Shown here piece by piece: positions 37,645 to 45,880 of a DNA stretch of 64,000 bases. Position 1 is the first letter of the stretch. Every line of letters begins with the position of its first letter. This stretch comes from Nocardia lijiangensis NBRC 108240 (lineage in GTDB: Bacteria; Actinomycetota; Actinomycetes; Mycobacteriales; Mycobacteriaceae): contig NZ_BDBP01000004.1 of assembly GCF_001613045.1 (NCBI RefSeq), positions 124,001 to 188,000 on the forward strand, given 5' to 3'. Under the pieces are notes generated by a model. The model saw only the letters and a list, made by a program, of their open reading frames with translations, had not been told where the DNA came from and made no database searches. The position numbers and the translations under genes were made by a program.

Positions 37645-38157
37645 TCACCGATGCCGTGCGCGAAAGAAGGTCGACCGTATCCGACTTGCGCGCCGACGGG
37701 GCAGCATTGCGTGGACCATCAGCAGATCGGCGAACGCTTCGGCGTCGTGCTCCCGATCGCTGCCGTAGTCGGCACGTCGCAGCACGCTGCGGATCGCCTC
37801 GGCCGACAGCGACGGCATCAGTTCGCGCAGGGGGAGGTCAGCCGCGTCGTCGGCGTTGTCCTCCTTGTCGATTCCGTGTCCGAGCAGCATGTGCCCGATC
37901 TCGTGAGCGATGATCTGGTCGTTGTGCCACGGTGTTTCGCCGCCGTACATGATCACGTCGTCGTGCTCGCGGGCGATCCACAGACCGGACCCGGTGCCGC
38001 AGCCTGTTCCCGCCAAGGCATCGGGATCGATCGAGCACAGGTGGATCGGGCGCCCCCGATATTCGGCCACGCGGGCAACATATGCCGATGTGTCCCACGG
38101 GTAGGGAATCGCGACGACGCGAGCCAGCTCCTCGAATTTGGTGGTCAGTTGGTCCAC
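37645..38157 (-). CDS. ImmA/IrrE-type zinc metallopeptidase
   Basis: 170-aa protein with the COG2856/ImmA-IrrE signature: HEIGHMLLGH (zinc His and catalytic Glu, residues ~85-94) and a downstream acidic helix DAEAFADLLM that supplies the third ligand. Known members cleave or inactivate partner repressors, as in ICEBs1 and the Deinococcus radiation response. GTG at 38157 overlaps the TAG of the small upstream gene by one base, so translation is coupled. Expected target: the regulator-like upstream protein or its full-length homologue. That is inference. Confidence 0.85.
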   Translation of the reverse strand: MDQLTTKFEELARVVAIPYPWDTSAYVARVAEYRGRPIHLCSIDPDALAGTGCGTGSGLWIAREHDDVIMYGGETPWHNDQIIAHEIGHMLLGHGIDKEDNADDAADLPLRELMPSLSAEAIRSVLRRADYGSDREHDAEAFADLLMVHAMLPRRRASRIRSTFFRARHR

Positions 38158-38312
38158 TACACCGCCATCCGTTCAGCGTCGGAGTCGGGTCGACCACCAC
38201 ACGTCGCCGACTCCGAAATGCTCGGTTCAGGTTCTGTGTCCGGGTGGAATATCGTGAACAGTTGTTCGGCTGAAGAGCGACGAGGCCGGAGAGAACCCCC
38301 ACTGACCGGCAT
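38157..38312 (-). CDS. 51-aa regulator-like remnant upstream of immA-type gene
   Basis: Short ORF with a usable Shine-Dalgarno (aaagaggtgaa, ~4-6 nt before ATG 38312) and stop overlapping the next start. Residues 10-31 (RRSSAEQLFTIFHP) resemble the start of XRE-type regulators usually paired with ImmA/IrrE peptidases, but the helix-turn-helix that should follow is absent. It may be a deletion derivative that now only couples translation, or a real small protein. Upstream 38313-38744 shows no gene I can support. Confidence 0.4.
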   Translation of the reverse strand: MPVSGGSLRPRRSSAEQLFTIFHPDTEPEPSISESATCGGRPDSDAERMAV

Positions 38313-38744
38313 GTACTTCACCTCTTTGCTGCGCTGGACACTCACGTTCGAACGCCGACCCCTGCTCGCGGCGCTGACCTCATCGTCGAATGCGGCGCCT
38401 TCAAGCAGACGACGGTGCAACCAGTCCTCAGCACCTGAAGAGTCGTGGTCCACGGGCGCGAAAGTGGTTCGTCGAGGACGGTCTTCGGCCAGTGGTACAT
38501 GACGTCCTGAGTGCCGTTGAGCTTCAATGCATCTGGGACTGTCGCGAGTGTACCGACTTCGCGATCGAGGTACGTGTTGACGGCTGCTGGATCGTGGAAG
38601 AGGCTGTGGCATAGCAGGATTGGGTAACTCGTACCGGTCGCCGTTCGGGCCGACGGCCGTGCGCGGCACGGCGCCAGGCTCGGTGGCGCGGCCGCTGCCG
38701 GACTGCGGTGAGCCGGGATGGCCGACGGGCGCCCCCGCGGGAGT

Positions 38745-38765
38745 TGTGACACAATTTGTGTTACA
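38745..38765. promoter_or_regulatory. Operator-like palindrome of the RHH/MazF pair
   Basis: A 21-bp near-perfect palindrome (tgtgacacaat through tttgtgttaca) with mismatches only at positions 4/18 around the central base. It ends 8 bp before the antitoxin ATG at 38774 and so would block transcription initiation when bound. Confidence 0.75.
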
Positions 38766-38773
38766 GTGGGTCG

Positions 38774-38998
38774 ATGGGGACGCTGAATGTACGCACCGAT
38801 GAGGCTATGGAGACCGCTCTGGCCAAGCTGACGGCGAACTCGGGCCGGACTCGTTCGGAGGCGGTCCGCTACGCGCTGCTGCGCACTTATAAAGAACTTC
38901 TCCTCGAGCAGGCCGCCGCTGACGCGGAGCGGCTCGAGGCCGACCCGGAGGACCAGGCCGAGATGCTCGCCATTCAGCGGTTCATGGGCGTCGCGTGA
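38774..38998 (+). CDS. Ribbon-helix-helix antitoxin of MazF-type toxin
   Basis: 74-aa CopG/RHH protein (MGTLNVRTDEAMETALAKL and SGRTRSEAVRYAL) with a long acidic C-terminal helix that should neutralise the toxin. ATG at 38774 is used. The in-frame alternative at 38756 lies inside the operator palindrome. Its TGA overlaps the toxin GTG (GTGA). Confidence 0.85.
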   Translation: MGTLNVRTDEAMETALAKLTANSGRTRSEAVRYALLRTYKELLLEQAAADAERLEADPEDQAEMLAIQRFMGVA

Positions 38999-39315
38999 TC
39001 TTTCGGGGCGCGATCTACGAGATCAAAGCCCTGCCCGGTGGGCGCGGCCATGAACAGCAAGGCAAGCGTTACGCGGTGATCATCCAATCCGACAGGTTTC
39101 CGGCGAGCACGGTAATCGTGGCGCTCACCTCCACTGGCGCTGGTCCGGCCGTATATCGGCCGGAGATCGAGTTCGACGGTGTCCGCACCCGCGTACTGAC
39201 CGACCAGATCTACACCGTCGCCCCGGAACGGCTCGGGGATTTCAAGGGCAGCTTGGATGGTGACGAGCTCGCGGAGCTGGATCGTGGTTTGATGTTGAAA
39301 CTCGGTCTGCTTTAG
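38995..39315 (+). CDS. MazF/PemK-type endoribonuclease toxin
   Basis: 106-aa PemK/MazF-fold protein (start MIFRGAIYEIKALPGGRGHE, then KRYAVIIQSDRF, VIVALTSTG and TDQIYTVAPERLG). MazF enzymes cut single-stranded mRNA or rRNA at short sequence motifs. The start is GTG at 38995, overlapping the antitoxin stop by 4 nt. It lies at the right edge of the segment inserted in the spc operon, 80 bp upstream of the rpsH promoter. Confidence 0.87.
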   Translation: MIFRGAIYEIKALPGGRGHEQQGKRYAVIIQSDRFPASTVIVALTSTGAGPAVYRPEIEFDGVRTRVLTDQIYTVAPERLGDFKGSLDGDELAELDRGLMLKLGLL

Positions 39316-39360
39316 CGGCGGCTGACGGTGTTTGCGTGTCGGTGCGGCCGCTTACGCCCT

Positions 39361-39380
39361 GGCCGGTGCCGTGACCGGCC
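39361..39380 (+). terminator. Possible weak terminator after MazF-type gene
   Basis: ggccggt and accggcc form a 7-bp stem with a 6-nt loop 45 bp after the toxin stop and just before the rpsH promoter. It is short and has no T run. Confidence 0.35.
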
Positions 39381-39395
39381 CGCTCGACCCCGATT

Positions 39396-39423
39396 TTGTC
39401 CTGGTCAGACCATTGCCTACACT
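39396..39423 (+). promoter_or_regulatory. Promoter of the rpsH-rplO operon
   Basis: TTGTCC (39396-39401), 16-bp spacer, TACACT (39418-39423), embedded in cgattttg...cctacactagagcggttgcctg. The same framework occurs before rplN at 31501-31547. It gives the second half of the spc operon its own promoter and a ~170-nt leader. Confidence 0.7.
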
Positions 39424-39601
39424 AGAGCGGTTGCCTGGGCACCTCCATGTCCGCATGTGTACCGGTCCGGGCGATATGTACCCCGCCGGTCGGCGACTGT
39501 CGACCGGACCAGCCGAATTGTTGTAGGCCCACCATCGGCGCGCTCCCGGGCGCGCGGGTGCTGTATGGGAACCGCAGCGAGAAAGGTGTCGAGGTCGAAC
39601 T

Positions 39602-40000
39602 ATGACCATGACTGATCCGATCGCAGACTTCCTGACCCGTCTGCGCAACGCCAACTCGGCGTACCACGATCAGGTGAAGGCTCCGCACTCGAAGCTCAAG
39701 GCGAACATCGCCGAGATCCTCAAGCGCGAGGGTTACATCGCCGACTACCGGACCGAGGACGCGCAGGTGGGCAAGACGCTCATCGTCGACCTCAAGTACG
39801 GCCCGAGCCGTGAGCGCAGCCTCGCCGGCGTGCGCCGCGTTTCCAAGCCCGGTCTGCGTGTGTACGCAAAATCCACCAACCTGCCCAAGGTCTTGGGCGG
39901 CCTCGGCGTGGCCATCATCTCCACGTCGCAGGGTCTGCTGACCGACAAGCAGGCGGCACAGAGCGGCGTGGGCGGCGAAGTCCTCGCTTACGTCTGGTAA
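39602..40000 (+). CDS. rpsH: 30S ribosomal protein S8
   Basis: 132-aa S8 (uS8), full length: [18 protein letters not shown] start, GLRVYAKS, and the C-terminal [19 protein letters not shown]. It binds the central domain of 16S rRNA, and in enterobacteria it represses the spc operon. It starts the second half of the operon, separated from rpsN by the accessory segment. ATG 39602 is used and ATG 39608 is in frame. Confidence 0.98.
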   Translation: MTMTDPIADFLTRLRNANSAYHDQVKAPHSKLKANIAEILKREGYIADYRTEDAQVGKTLIVDLKYGPSRERSLAGVRRVSKPGLRVYAKSTNLPKVLGGLGVAIISTSQGLLTDKQAAQSGVGGEVLAYVW

Positions 40001-40014
40001 GGGAGGTCAGGACA

Positions 40015-40554
40015 ATGTCGCGTATTGGTAAGAAGCCCATCGCAATCCCGTCCGGTGTCGAGGTGAGCATCGACGGCCAGAGCGTGTCGGTGAAGGGTCC
40101 CAAGGGCACCCTCTCGCACGTGGTCGCCGAGCCGATCACCGTCGCCCGTGGCGACGACGGCCAGCTCGAGGTCGTTCGTCCGAACGACGAGCGCCGCAAC
40201 CGCTCGCTGCACGGCCTGACCCGCACGCTGATCTCGAACATGGTCGAGGGCGTGACCAAGGGCTACGAGAAGAAGATGGAAATCTTCGGCGTCGGTTACC
40301 GTGTGGCGGCCAAGGGCTCGAACCTCGAGTTCGCGCTCGGCTACAGCCACCCGGTGCCGATCGAGGCGCCCGAGGGCATCACCTTCGCGGTGGAATCGCC
40401 CACCAAGTTCTCCGTGTCCGGAATCGACAAGCAGAAGGTCGGCCAGATTTCGGCGGTCATCCACGGCCTGCGCAAGCCCGACCCGTACAAGGGCAAGGGC
40501 ATCCGCTACGCAGGCGAGGTCGTTCGCCGCAAGGTCGGAAAGACGGGTAAGTGA
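40015..40554 (+). CDS. rplF: 50S ribosomal protein L6
   Basis: 179-aa L6 (uL6) with two homologous beta domains. It starts [20 protein letters not shown] and ends [20 protein letters not shown]. It sits at the base of the L7/L12 stalk near the sarcin-ricin loop. ATG at 40015 has GGGAGG upstream. Its TGA overlaps a GTG from which rplR could also be read. Confidence 0.98.
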   Translation: MSRIGKKPIAIPSGVEVSIDGQSVSVKGPKGTLSHVVAEPITVARGDDGQLEVVRPNDERRNRSLHGLTRTLISNMVEGVTKGYEKKMEIFGVGYRVAAKGSNLEFALGYSHPVPIEAPEGITFAVESPTKFSVSGIDKQKVGQISAVIHGLRKPDPYKGKGIRYAGEVVRRKVGKTGK

Positions 40555-40556
40555 TC

Positions 40557-40964
40557 ATGGCGCAAACCGAAAACCAGAAGGCCAAGCGCATCCCGCTGGG
40601 CAAGGACGTGTCGACCGCGCGTCGTCTGTCGAAGACGCGCCGTCACTTCCGCCTGCGCAAGAAGGTTGCAGGCACCACCGAGCGTCCGCGCCTGGTGGTC
40701 AACCGCTCCTCGCGCCACCTGCACGCGCAGCTCATCGACGACTCGCTCGGCAAGACCATTGCCGCCGCGTCCTCGATCGAGGCCGACGTGCGCGCGGTGG
40801 ACGGCGACAAGACCGCCAAGGGCAAGAAGGTCGGCGAGCTGATCGCCGCCCGCGCCAAGGCAGCCGGTGTCGAGGCCGTCGTGTTCGACCGTGGTGGCCA
40901 CGACTACCACGGCCGCATCGCCGCGCTGGCCGATGCCGCTCGTGAAGGCGGGTTGAAGTTCTGA
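40557..40964 (+). CDS. rplR: 50S ribosomal protein L18
   Basis: 135-aa L18 (uL18), a 5S rRNA-binding protein, with an Arg-rich N-terminal arm ([16 protein letters not shown]) and the conserved [20 protein letters not shown] end. ATG at 40557 gives the MAQ start of other actinobacterial L18. GTG at 40551 overlapping the rplF stop is the alternative. Confidence 0.97.
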   Translation: MAQTENQKAKRIPLGKDVSTARRLSKTRRHFRLRKKVAGTTERPRLVVNRSSRHLHAQLIDDSLGKTIAAASSIEADVRAVDGDKTAKGKKVGELIAARAKAAGVEAVVFDRGGHDYHGRIAALADAAREGGLKF

Positions 40965-40995
40965 TGATGATGATTGCGAACGGAAGGAACGTCTG

Positions 40996-41649
40996 ATGCC
41001 GGGACGTCAGCGGCGTGACGGCGGAAACGGACCCGCCGGACAGAGTGGAAACGCACCCGAGGGCCGCGGCGACCGTCGCGGTGGCGACCGTCGCGGTGGC
41101 GGCGACCGCCGGGAGAGCGCGGCCGAGAAGAACCAGCTCGAGCGCGTCGTCGCGATCAACCGCGTCTCCAAGGTCGTGAAGGGTGGTCGTCGCTTCAGCT
41201 TCACCGCCCTGGTGATCGTCGGCGACGGCAACGGTCTGGTCGGCGTCGGCTACGGCAAGGCCAAGGAAGTTCCCGCGGCCATCCAGAAGGGTGTCGAGGA
41301 GGCTCGCAAGGGCTTCTTCCGCGTCCCGATGATCGGCTCCACCATCACCCACCCGGTTCAGGGTGAGGCGGCGGCCGGTGTGGTCATGCTGCGTCCGGCT
41401 TCGCCCGGTACCGGTGTGATCGCCGGTGGCGCGGCTCGTGCCGTGCTCGAATGCGCTGGCATTCATGACATCCTGGCGAAGTCGCTCGGTAGCGACAACG
41501 CCATCAACGTCGTGCACGCGACCGTTGCAGCCCTCAAGATGCTGCAGCGCCCCGAAGAGGTTGCGGCCCGTCGTGGCCTGCCCCTCGAGGACGTCGCTCC
41601 TGCGGGCATGCTGCGTGCGCGCGCTCAGGCGGCTGGAGGTGCCAGGTAA
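40996..41649 (+). CDS. rpsE: 30S ribosomal protein S5
   Basis: 217-aa S5 (uS5) with a ~40-residue Gly/Arg/Asp-rich N-terminal extension typical of actinobacteria, then the double-stranded RNA-binding-like domain ([20 protein letters not shown]) and the C-terminal domain ([19 protein letters not shown]). It acts in decoding fidelity at the mRNA entry channel. A GGAAGGA Shine-Dalgarno precedes the ATG. The stop abuts rpmD. Confidence 0.98.
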   Translation: MPGRQRRDGGNGPAGQSGNAPEGRGDRRGGDRRGGGDRRESAAEKNQLERVVAINRVSKVVKGGRRFSFTALVIVGDGNGLVGVGYGKAKEVPAAIQKGVEEARKGFFRVPMIGSTITHPVQGEAAAGVVMLRPASPGTGVIAGGAARAVLECAGIHDILAKSLGSDNAINVVHATVAALKMLQRPEEVAARRGLPLEDVAPAGMLRARAQAAGGAR

Positions 41650-41829
41650 ATGGCAGATCTCAAGGTGACCCAGATCAAGAGTTCGATCGGCGCCAAGCAG
41701 AATCAGCGGGACAGCCTTCGCACCCTCGGCTTGCGTGGTATCCGCAAGTCCGTGGTCCGCGAGGACAACGCCCAGAACCGCGGGCTGATCAACGTCGTGC
41801 GCCACCTCGTGACAGTTGAGGAGGTCTGA
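41650..41829 (+). CDS. rpmD: 50S ribosomal protein L30
   Basis: 59-aa L30 (uL30), short bacterial form: [20 protein letters not shown] start, [16 protein letters not shown] and HLVTVEEV end. ATG begins immediately after the rpsE TAA. The rplO ATG is one base after its TGA, with GAGGAGG inside the rpmD end acting as rplO Shine-Dalgarno. It is easily missed because of its size. Confidence 0.97.
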   Translation: MADLKVTQIKSSIGAKQNQRDSLRTLGLRGIRKSVVREDNAQNRGLINVVRHLVTVEEV

Positions 41830-41830
41830 C

Positions 41831-42274
41831 ATGACCATCAAGTTGCACCACCTGCGTCCCGCCCCGGGCGCCAAGACCGAGAAGACCCGCGTGGGTCGCG
41901 GTGAGGGCTCCAAGGGCAAGACCGCGGGCCGTGGTACCAAGGGCACCAAGGCGCGCAAGAACGTCCCCGCCGCCTTCGAGGGTGGGCAGATGCCGCTGCA
42001 CATGCGGCTGCCCAAGCTCAAGGGCTTCACGAACCGGTTCCGCACCGAGTACCAGGTCGTGAACGTCGGCAAGATCGCCGAGCTGTTCCCGCAGGGCGGC
42101 GAGATCGGCAAGGCCGAGCTGGTCGCCGCGGGCGCAGTCCGCAAGAACCAGCTGGTCAAGGTTCTCGGCGACGGCGAGATCGGTGTCGCGGTCCAGGTGA
42201 CCGTCGACAAGGTGACCGGCGCCGCCAAGGAGAAGATCACCGCGGCCGGTGGCACTGTCACCGAGCTGGGCTGA
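41831..42274 (+). CDS. rplO: 50S ribosomal protein L15
   Basis: 147-aa L15 (uL15): start [20 protein letters not shown], Gly/Lys-rich arm, [13 protein letters not shown] and a C-terminal globular domain. ATG at 41831 is used because earlier in-frame codons lie inside rpmD. It is the last ribosomal gene before a terminator at 42292. In E. coli secY follows in the same operon; here secY seems to have its own start. Confidence 0.97.
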   Translation: MTIKLHHLRPAPGAKTEKTRVGRGEGSKGKTAGRGTKGTKARKNVPAAFEGGQMPLHMRLPKLKGFTNRFRTEYQVVNVGKIAELFPQGGEIGKAELVAAGAVRKNQLVKVLGDGEIGVAVQVTVDKVTGAAKEKITAAGGTVTELG

Positions 42275-42291
42275 CGGTACTCTGACAAGCG

Positions 42292-42328
42292 GTGGCACCG
42301 GACGAGTGACGAGCTCGTCCGGTGCCAC
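42292..42328 (+). terminator. Terminator after rplO
   Basis: A perfect 15-bp stem (gtggcaccggacgag / ctcgtccggtgccac) with a 7-nt loop, 17 bp past the rplO stop, followed by tgtta. The remaining ~125 bp to secY should hold its promoter, though I see no clear boxes. Confidence 0.85.
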
Positions 42329-42452
42329 TGTTAGAGTTCAATTGTTGTCTGCCAAGCCACGTCATGGCTTTCGGCGTCCCCCTGTTCGCCAGGGAATCGG
42401 GCAAAGCTGAAACAGCCATGTCATGACCATGTCGTTCGCGCCAGGAGGATCT

Positions 42453-43775
42453 GTGCTTTCCGCCTTCGTATCGGCCTTCCGGACTCCGGACTTACGGCGG
42501 AAGATTCTCTTCACGCTGGGGTTGGTCGCGCTGTACCGCTTGGGTGCCGCGTTGCCGTCGCCCGGCGTGGACTACAAGGCCGTCCAGGAATGTGTGGACC
42601 TGGTCTCCGGCGGTGAGAACGCAGGCATCTACCAGCTGATCAATCTGTTCTCCGGTGGTGCGCTGCTGCAGTTGTCGGTCTTCGCGATCGGCATCATGCC
42701 GTACATCACCGCCAGCATCATCATTCAGCTGCTCACCGTCGTCATCCCGCGGTTCGAAGAACTGCGCAAGGAAGGCCAAGCAGGCCAGACGAAGATGACG
42801 CAGTACACGCGGTACCTGTCGATCGCGTTGGCCATCCTGCAGGCGACCGGTCTGGTCGCGCTCGCGGCGCGTGGTCAGCTGCTCCAGGGCTGCCAGCAGG
42901 ACATTCTCGCCGACACCAGCATCTTCGGCATGATCATCATCGTGCTCGTGATGACCGCCGGTGCGGCGCTCGTCATGTGGTTCGGCGAGCAGATCACCGA
43001 GCGCGGCGTCGGCAACGGCATGTCCCTGCTGATCTTCGCGGGCATTGCCGCGCGCATTCCTCTCGAGGGCAAGGCCATCCTGGAGAGCCGTGGCGGCCTC
43101 GTGTTCGGCCTGGTGTGTGTGGCCGCCTTCGCCATCATCGTCGCGGTCATCTTCGTCGAGCAGGGCCAGCGCCGCATCCCGGTCCAGTACGCCAAGCGCG
43201 TGGTCGGCCGCAAGATGTACGGCGGCTCCTCGACCTACCTGCCGCTGAAGGTCAACCAGGCCGGTGTCATCCCGGTGATCTTCGCCTCGTCGCTGCTGTA
43301 TCTGCCCAATCTGATCGCGCAGCTGACCTCGTCGCAGAACAACCCTGACCCCAGTTGGTGGCAGGAGATCATTCAGAAGTACCTGGTGAACCCGGGCAAC
43401 CCGGTGTACATCGGCATCTACTTCGGTCTGATCGTGTTCTTCACATACTTCTATGTCGCGATCACCTTCAACCCGGAGGAACGCGCTGACGAGATGAAGA
43501 AGTTCGGCGGCTTCATCCCGGGGTATCGCCCCGGTAAGCCGACGGCCGACTATCTGAACTTCGTCCTGAGCCGCATCACCCTGCCCGGCTCCATCTACCT
43601 CGGTCTGGTGGCAGTCCTGCCCAACCTGTTCCTCGATATCGGCAACACCGGTGGCGTTCAGAACCTCCCGTTCGGCGGTACCGCGGTGCTGATCATGGTG
43701 AGCGTCGGCTTGGACACCGTGAAGCAGATCGAAAGCCAGCTGATGAATCGAAATTACGAAGGGTTCCTCAAGTGA
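42453..43775 (+). CDS. secY: Sec translocon subunit SecY
   Basis: 440-aa channel subunit of the general protein translocase in the cytoplasmic membrane, with ten hydrophobic spans. Recognisable by [20 protein letters not shown], the [15 protein letters not shown] segment and the [20 protein letters not shown] end. The GTG at 42453 is preferred because AGGAGG lies 4 nt upstream and mycobacterial SecY begins at the matching LSAF. ATG 42423 would add ten residues. Its stop overlaps the adk GTG by 4 nt. Confidence 0.97.
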   Translation: MLSAFVSAFRTPDLRRKILFTLGLVALYRLGAALPSPGVDYKAVQECVDLVSGGENAGIYQLINLFSGGALLQLSVFAIGIMPYITASIIIQLLTVVIPRFEELRKEGQAGQTKMTQYTRYLSIALAILQATGLVALAARGQLLQGCQQDILADTSIFGMIIIVLVMTAGAALVMWFGEQITERGVGNGMSLLIFAGIAARIPLEGKAILESRGGLVFGLVCVAAFAIIVAVIFVEQGQRRIPVQYAKRVVGRKMYGGSSTYLPLKVNQAGVIPVIFASSLLYLPNLIAQLTSSQNNPDPSWWQEIIQKYLVNPGNPVYIGIYFGLIVFFTYFYVAITFNPEERADEMKKFGGFIPGYRPGKPTADYLNFVLSRITLPGSIYLGLVAVLPNLFLDIGNTGGVQNLPFGGTAVLIMVSVGLDTVKQIESQLMNRNYEGFLK

Positions 43776-44317
43776 GAGTTGTACTGCTCGGTCCGCCGGG
43801 TGCCGGCAAAGGCACCCAGGCCGTCCTGCTGTCGGAAAAGCTGGGCGTCCCGCACATCTCCACCGGGGACCTGTTCCGTGCGAACATCGGCCAGCAGACC
43901 CCGCTGGGCCGCGAAGCGCAGAAGTACATGGACGCGGGCGACCTGGTGCCCAGCGACGTGACCAACCGTATGGTCGAGGCGCGGGTCAACGAGCCCGACG
44001 CCGTGAACGGTTTCGTGCTCGACGGCTACCCGCGCACCATCGACCAGGCCGAGGCGCTGGAGAAGATCCTCGGCGACATGGACAAGAAGCTGGACGCCGT
44101 CCTGTGCTTCGTCGTGCCGGAAGACACCGTGGTCGATCGGATGCTCGCGCGCGGTCGCGCCGATGACAGCGAGGACGTGATCCGCAACCGGCTCCGGGTG
44201 TACCGCGAGGAGACCGAGCCGCTGCTGCAGCACTACGACGGCCTCGTCGTCACGGTCGACGGCGTCGGCGAAGTGGACGAGGTCAACGGCCGCGCGCTGC
44301 GCGCGCTGGGACACTGA
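43772..44317 (+). CDS. adk: Adenylate kinase
   Basis: 181-aa adenylate kinase interconverting ATP + AMP and 2 ADP. P-loop GPPGAGKGT is at residues 7-15, followed by HISTGDLFR and the FVLDGYPRT segment. It is the short-LID form usual in actinobacteria (~30 residues shorter than the E. coli enzyme), lacking a zinc-LID insertion. GTG at 43772 overlaps the secY stop. A 29-nt gap leads to map. Confidence 0.97.
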   Translation: MRVVLLGPPGAGKGTQAVLLSEKLGVPHISTGDLFRANIGQQTPLGREAQKYMDAGDLVPSDVTNRMVEARVNEPDAVNGFVLDGYPRTIDQAEALEKILGDMDKKLDAVLCFVVPEDTVVDRMLARGRADDSEDVIRNRLRVYREETEPLLQHYDGLVVTVDGVGEVDEVNGRALRALGH

Positions 44318-44346
44318 TGTCCTTGCCTCGGAAGTGCTGAGCCGCC

Positions 44347-45150
44347 ATGGTTTTCGGGCGTAACAAGAGCAAGAAGGTGGTGCCGTTCCGCACCGCCGGT
44401 GAGCTGGACGCGATGGCGGCGGCGGGCGCGGTGGTCGGCCGCACCCTCGTCGCCGTGCGTGCGGCCGCCAAGCCCGGGGTTTCGACCCTGGAACTGGACG
44501 AGGTCGCCGAGCAGACCATCCGCGACGCCGGTGCGGTGCCCTCCTTCAAGGGCTACCACGGTTTCCCCGCCTCGATCTGCGCGTCGGTGAACGACCGTGT
44601 GGTGCACGGGATTCCGACCACGGAGGAGATCCTCACCGAGGGCGATCTCGTCTCGATCGACTGCGGAGCCATCCTGGACGGCTGGCACGGCGACTCCGCG
44701 TGGACCTTCGGCGTCGGCGAGATCATCGAGGCCGATCGCCTGCTGAGCGAGGCCACCCGCCTGTCCATGGAAGCGGGCATCGCGGCCATGCTGCCGGGCA
44801 ACCGGCTGACCGACGTGTCGCACGCCATCGAGCTGGGCACCCGCGCCGCGGAGGAGCTGCACGGCCGGGCCTACGGCATCGTCGACGGTTACGGCGGGCA
44901 CGCCATCGGCCGCGAGATGCACATGGACCCGTTTCTGGCCAACGAAGGCGCGCCGGGCAAGGGCCCGAAGCTCGTGGTCGGTTCGGTGCTGGCCATCGAA
45001 CCCATGCTCACCCTCGGCACCACCCAGACCAAGGTGCTCGACGACGACTGGACCGTGGTCACCCTCGACGGCAGCCGCTCCGCTCACTGGGAGCACACTG
45101 TCGCGGTCACCGAGGACGGCCCCCGCATCCTCACCCTGCGCCCGGAATAG
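44347..45150 (+). CDS. map: Methionine aminopeptidase, type I
   Basis: 267-aa type I methionine aminopeptidase, removing initiator Met from nascent proteins. Metal ligands include Asp105 (VSIDCG) and Asp116 (WHGDSA), 11 residues apart as in the family, the His of GYGGHAIG and the two Glu residues of IEPML and [23 protein letters not shown] is the substrate-pocket region. It closes the secY-adk-map group and is followed by a terminator. Confidence 0.97.
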   Translation: MVFGRNKSKKVVPFRTAGELDAMAAAGAVVGRTLVAVRAAAKPGVSTLELDEVAEQTIRDAGAVPSFKGYHGFPASICASVNDRVVHGIPTTEEILTEGDLVSIDCGAILDGWHGDSAWTFGVGEIIEADRLLSEATRLSMEAGIAAMLPGNRLTDVSHAIELGTRAAEELHGRAYGIVDGYGGHAIGREMHMDPFLANEGAPGKGPKLVVGSVLAIEPMLTLGTTQTKVLDDDWTVVTLDGSRSAHWEHTVAVTEDGPRILTLRPE

Positions 45151-45164
45151 CGCGAAAGTTTCGC

Positions 45165-45196
45165 ACGGCGGCCCCTACAAAATCGGGGGCCGCCGT
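45165..45196 (+). terminator. Terminator after map
   Basis: acggcggcccc (45165-45175) pairs with ggggccgccgt (45186-45196) around a 10-nt AT-containing loop. Flanking gcgaaa/tttcgc sequences may extend the stem. Confidence 0.8.
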
Positions 45197-45241
45197 TTCG
45201 CGTTCCCCGCGAGTCGCCGCATCTGGCCCAGAGACAAGCAG

Positions 45242-45661
45242 TCCGGCCCCGCACCGGCACATCTCGTCGGGATCTGGTTCGGCAGCGTGGGCCCGAAGGC
45301 CAACAAGCTGACCGGACGGACCGCCGACGGTTGGGCGGCGCCGATCCCGCACTATCTGCCCTACGAGAAATGGCAAGGGGCACAAGACACTATGTCCGCG
45401 TCCGCCGTCGACGCCGGACGTTCCCCGGCGGACATCACCCGCATGGCGCAGCTGGTCGGGACGATCACCGACACGCCAGGTCCGGTGCGCCTGCGCGGCG
45501 AGGACCCGATTCGCACCGACGCCGCGGGCTGGGCCCTGGTCGATCTCGCCGTGGCGACCGGCTTCGACACGTTCGTGTCCTGGCCGGAGTCGCCGGGCGA
45601 TACCCAGCTTTGCCGCTGGATCGGTGACGTCGTTCCTTGCACCCGCGCTTTGTGCGCTTAG
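45242..45661 (+). pseudogene. C-terminal remnant of an LLM-class flavin-dependent oxidoreductase
   Basis: The frame from 45242 reads SGPAPAHLVGIWFGSVGPKA then LTGRTADGWAAPIPHYLPYE, and continues to DTFVSWPE and GDVVP, the C-terminal third of luciferase-like F420- or FMN-dependent monooxygenases. The N-terminal ~200 residues of the TIM barrel are missing and upstream sequence is the map terminator. The remaining frame is intact to a stop at 45661, so decay is by truncation. The following 45662-45880 contains only hairpins. Confidence 0.7.
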
Positions 45662-45773
45662 CCGAGACCTTCGGCCGTGCAGCGGATTCGGCGGTTCTGT
45701 TCGGTACCTCCCCGGCTCGTTGTGAACTCTCTGACGATGCAGTCAGACTAGGTTCCGTGCGGGGGGCGGTTCC

Positions 45774-45850
45774 CGAGTAGCGAACTACTCGAATCTTGCT
45801 GCCGGAAGCCGCAGCCGGACCGCGCAGTCACGCAGACGGCAGCCGTCTGC
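45774..45850. other. Two short hairpins in a non-coding stretch
   Basis: cgagtag-cgaa-ctactcg (45774-45791) and gcagacggc-a-gccgtctgc (45832-45850). The second lies 30 bp beyond the stop of the minus-strand gene at 45881 and may terminate it. Nothing else is seen in this 219-bp gap. Confidence 0.45.
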
Positions 45851-45880
45851 CTCACCGAACATGCTGGGGCGGAGTGTGAT

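Noticed and set aside
38313..38744. Possible minus-strand gene reading through PILLCHSLFHDPAAV and YLDREVGTLATVPDALKL
   Set aside because: The segment looks protein-like for ~70 residues, but it lacks a credible start, overlaps the MazF operator and matches no family I know. Left as unannotated.
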